DNA of 59,805 nt from Lysinibacillus sphaericus (GTDB lineage: Bacteria > Bacillota > Bacilli > Bacillales_A > Planococcaceae): the NCBI RefSeq assembly GCF_006864135.1, contig NZ_SADV01000026.1:1-59805 (forward strand), given 5' to 3'. Below are positions 59,547 through 59,805 of this stretch, one piece after another. A model generated the notes under the pieces. That model had not been told where the DNA came from. It saw nothing but the letters and a program-made list of their open reading frames with translations, and made no database searches. Each line of letters opens with the position of its first letter. Positions within the stretch are counted from its first letter, which is position 1. A program made the position numbers and the translations under genes.

Positions 59547-59599
59547 ATAAGAGTTGTCACTTTTCGAAAAGAAGTTAAAAAACTTCTATAAAAAAAGAG

Positions 59600-59628
59600 T
59601 TGACAACGAAAGTGAAAAATGTTATACT
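59600..59628 (+). promoter_or_regulatory. rRNA operon promoter P2
   Basis: TTGACA (59600-59605) and TATACT (59623-59628) with a 17-base spacer. Tandem P1/P2 is typical of Bacillus rRNA operons. Confidence 0.9.
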
Positions 59629-59635
59629 ATAAAAG

Positions 59636-59794
59636 TTGTTGAAATAAAACGACAACGAAATGAACCTTGAAAACTGAACAAGCAAAACGTAATCAATAAA
59701 GTTTTTTAGTAGCTAACCTTGAGTTGGCGAACGAAACAAAATTTTGGACATCAAACATGATGCCAGCAAAACAATTTGAGCTAATCAAATTTCT
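59636..59794 (+). other. rRNA leader
   Basis: Between P2 and the 16S gene. It contains AGTTGTTGAAAT with CGACAAC (a small hairpin) and TGAACCTTGAAAACTGAACA, a block common to Bacillaceae rRNA leaders and spacers. Confidence 0.75.
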
Positions 59795-59805
59795 TTTATG
59801 GAGAG
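59795..59805 (+). rRNA. rrs: 16S ribosomal RNA, first bases
   Basis: TTTATGGAGAG is the usual start of Bacillales 16S rRNA; the gene continues beyond the window. It is on the same strand as the 5S at the left edge. Confidence 0.88.

Overview
The window is about 59.8 kb of a low-GC, spore-forming Firmicute chromosome, close to the replication origin. Gene order follows the rrnA-to-rrnJ segment of Bacillus subtilis almost gene for gene (tmk-darA-yaaR-holB-ricT-yabA ... divIC-yabR-spoIIE-tilS-hpt-ftsH ... cysK-pab-fol-dusB-lysS). Protein sequences diverge from B. subtilis, and the gaps carry many short palindromic repeats. My inference is a Lysinibacillus-like member of the Bacillales; the species cannot be fixed from what I can see. 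The window starts inside a 5S rRNA and ends a few bases into a 16S rRNA, so it spans exactly the interval between two rRNA operons on the same strand.

Layout. 1-1372: 5S end, then two small accessory genes (SRPBCC/CoxG-like and HXXEE membrane protein) where B. subtilis has csfB-xpaC-yaaN. 1510-9015: a decarboxylase-fold protein, tmk, the c-di-AMP receptor gene, yaaR, holB, ricT, yabA, trmN6, a GIY-YIG gene and rsmI. 9587-10018: abrB on the minus strand with its promoter and two Spo0A boxes. 10418-16431: metG, tatD, yabE, rnmV, rsmA. 16495-20485: veg, sspF, ispE, purR, ridA, spoVG. 20593-25215: glmU, prs, rplY (ctc), pth. 25600-36491: fin, mfd, spoVT, a flippase gene, yabN/mazG, rqcP, yabP, yabQ, divIC, yabR. 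36561-37452: a small membrane protein gene and three tRNA genes (Gly, Met, Glu), all on the minus strand. 38013-44917: spoIIE, tilS, hpt, ftsH. 45066-49307: an aldo/keto reductase, coaX, hslO, a PrsA-like foldase. 49689-58482: cysK, the pabBAC-folPBK folate operon, dusB, lysS. 58693-58965: an unknown small gene. 59426-59805: tandem rRNA promoters, leader and the 16S start.

How the genes work together. Three themes dominate. First, PRPP and nucleotide metabolism: prs makes PRPP, purR senses it, hpt, tilS, tmk and yabN use or clean nucleotides. Second, the sporulation programme is laid out with matching promoters: abrB has Spo0A boxes, spoVG a SigH site, spoIIE a 21-bp-spaced SigA-like site with a possible Spo0A box, fin a SigF-like site, yabP a SigE-like site, sspF and spoVT SigG sites. 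Third, translation and RNA maturation: metG, lysS, rsmI, rsmA, trmN6, dusB, tilS, rnmV, pth, rqcP, rplY.

The part not explained by standard annotation is the intergenic DNA. Almost every gap longer than about 280 bases holds copies of a modular family of imperfect palindromes. I distinguish an A element (a long hairpin whose arms covary between copies), a B module (a short hairpin built on GCGAAAGC/GCGAAGC), a C module resembling the 3' end of an IS605/TnpB-type omega RNA, a D module ending in AATTATGCC/GGCATAATT, and rarer hairpins inserted inside these. No transposase is present in the window. This family is the best candidate for something undescribed here.
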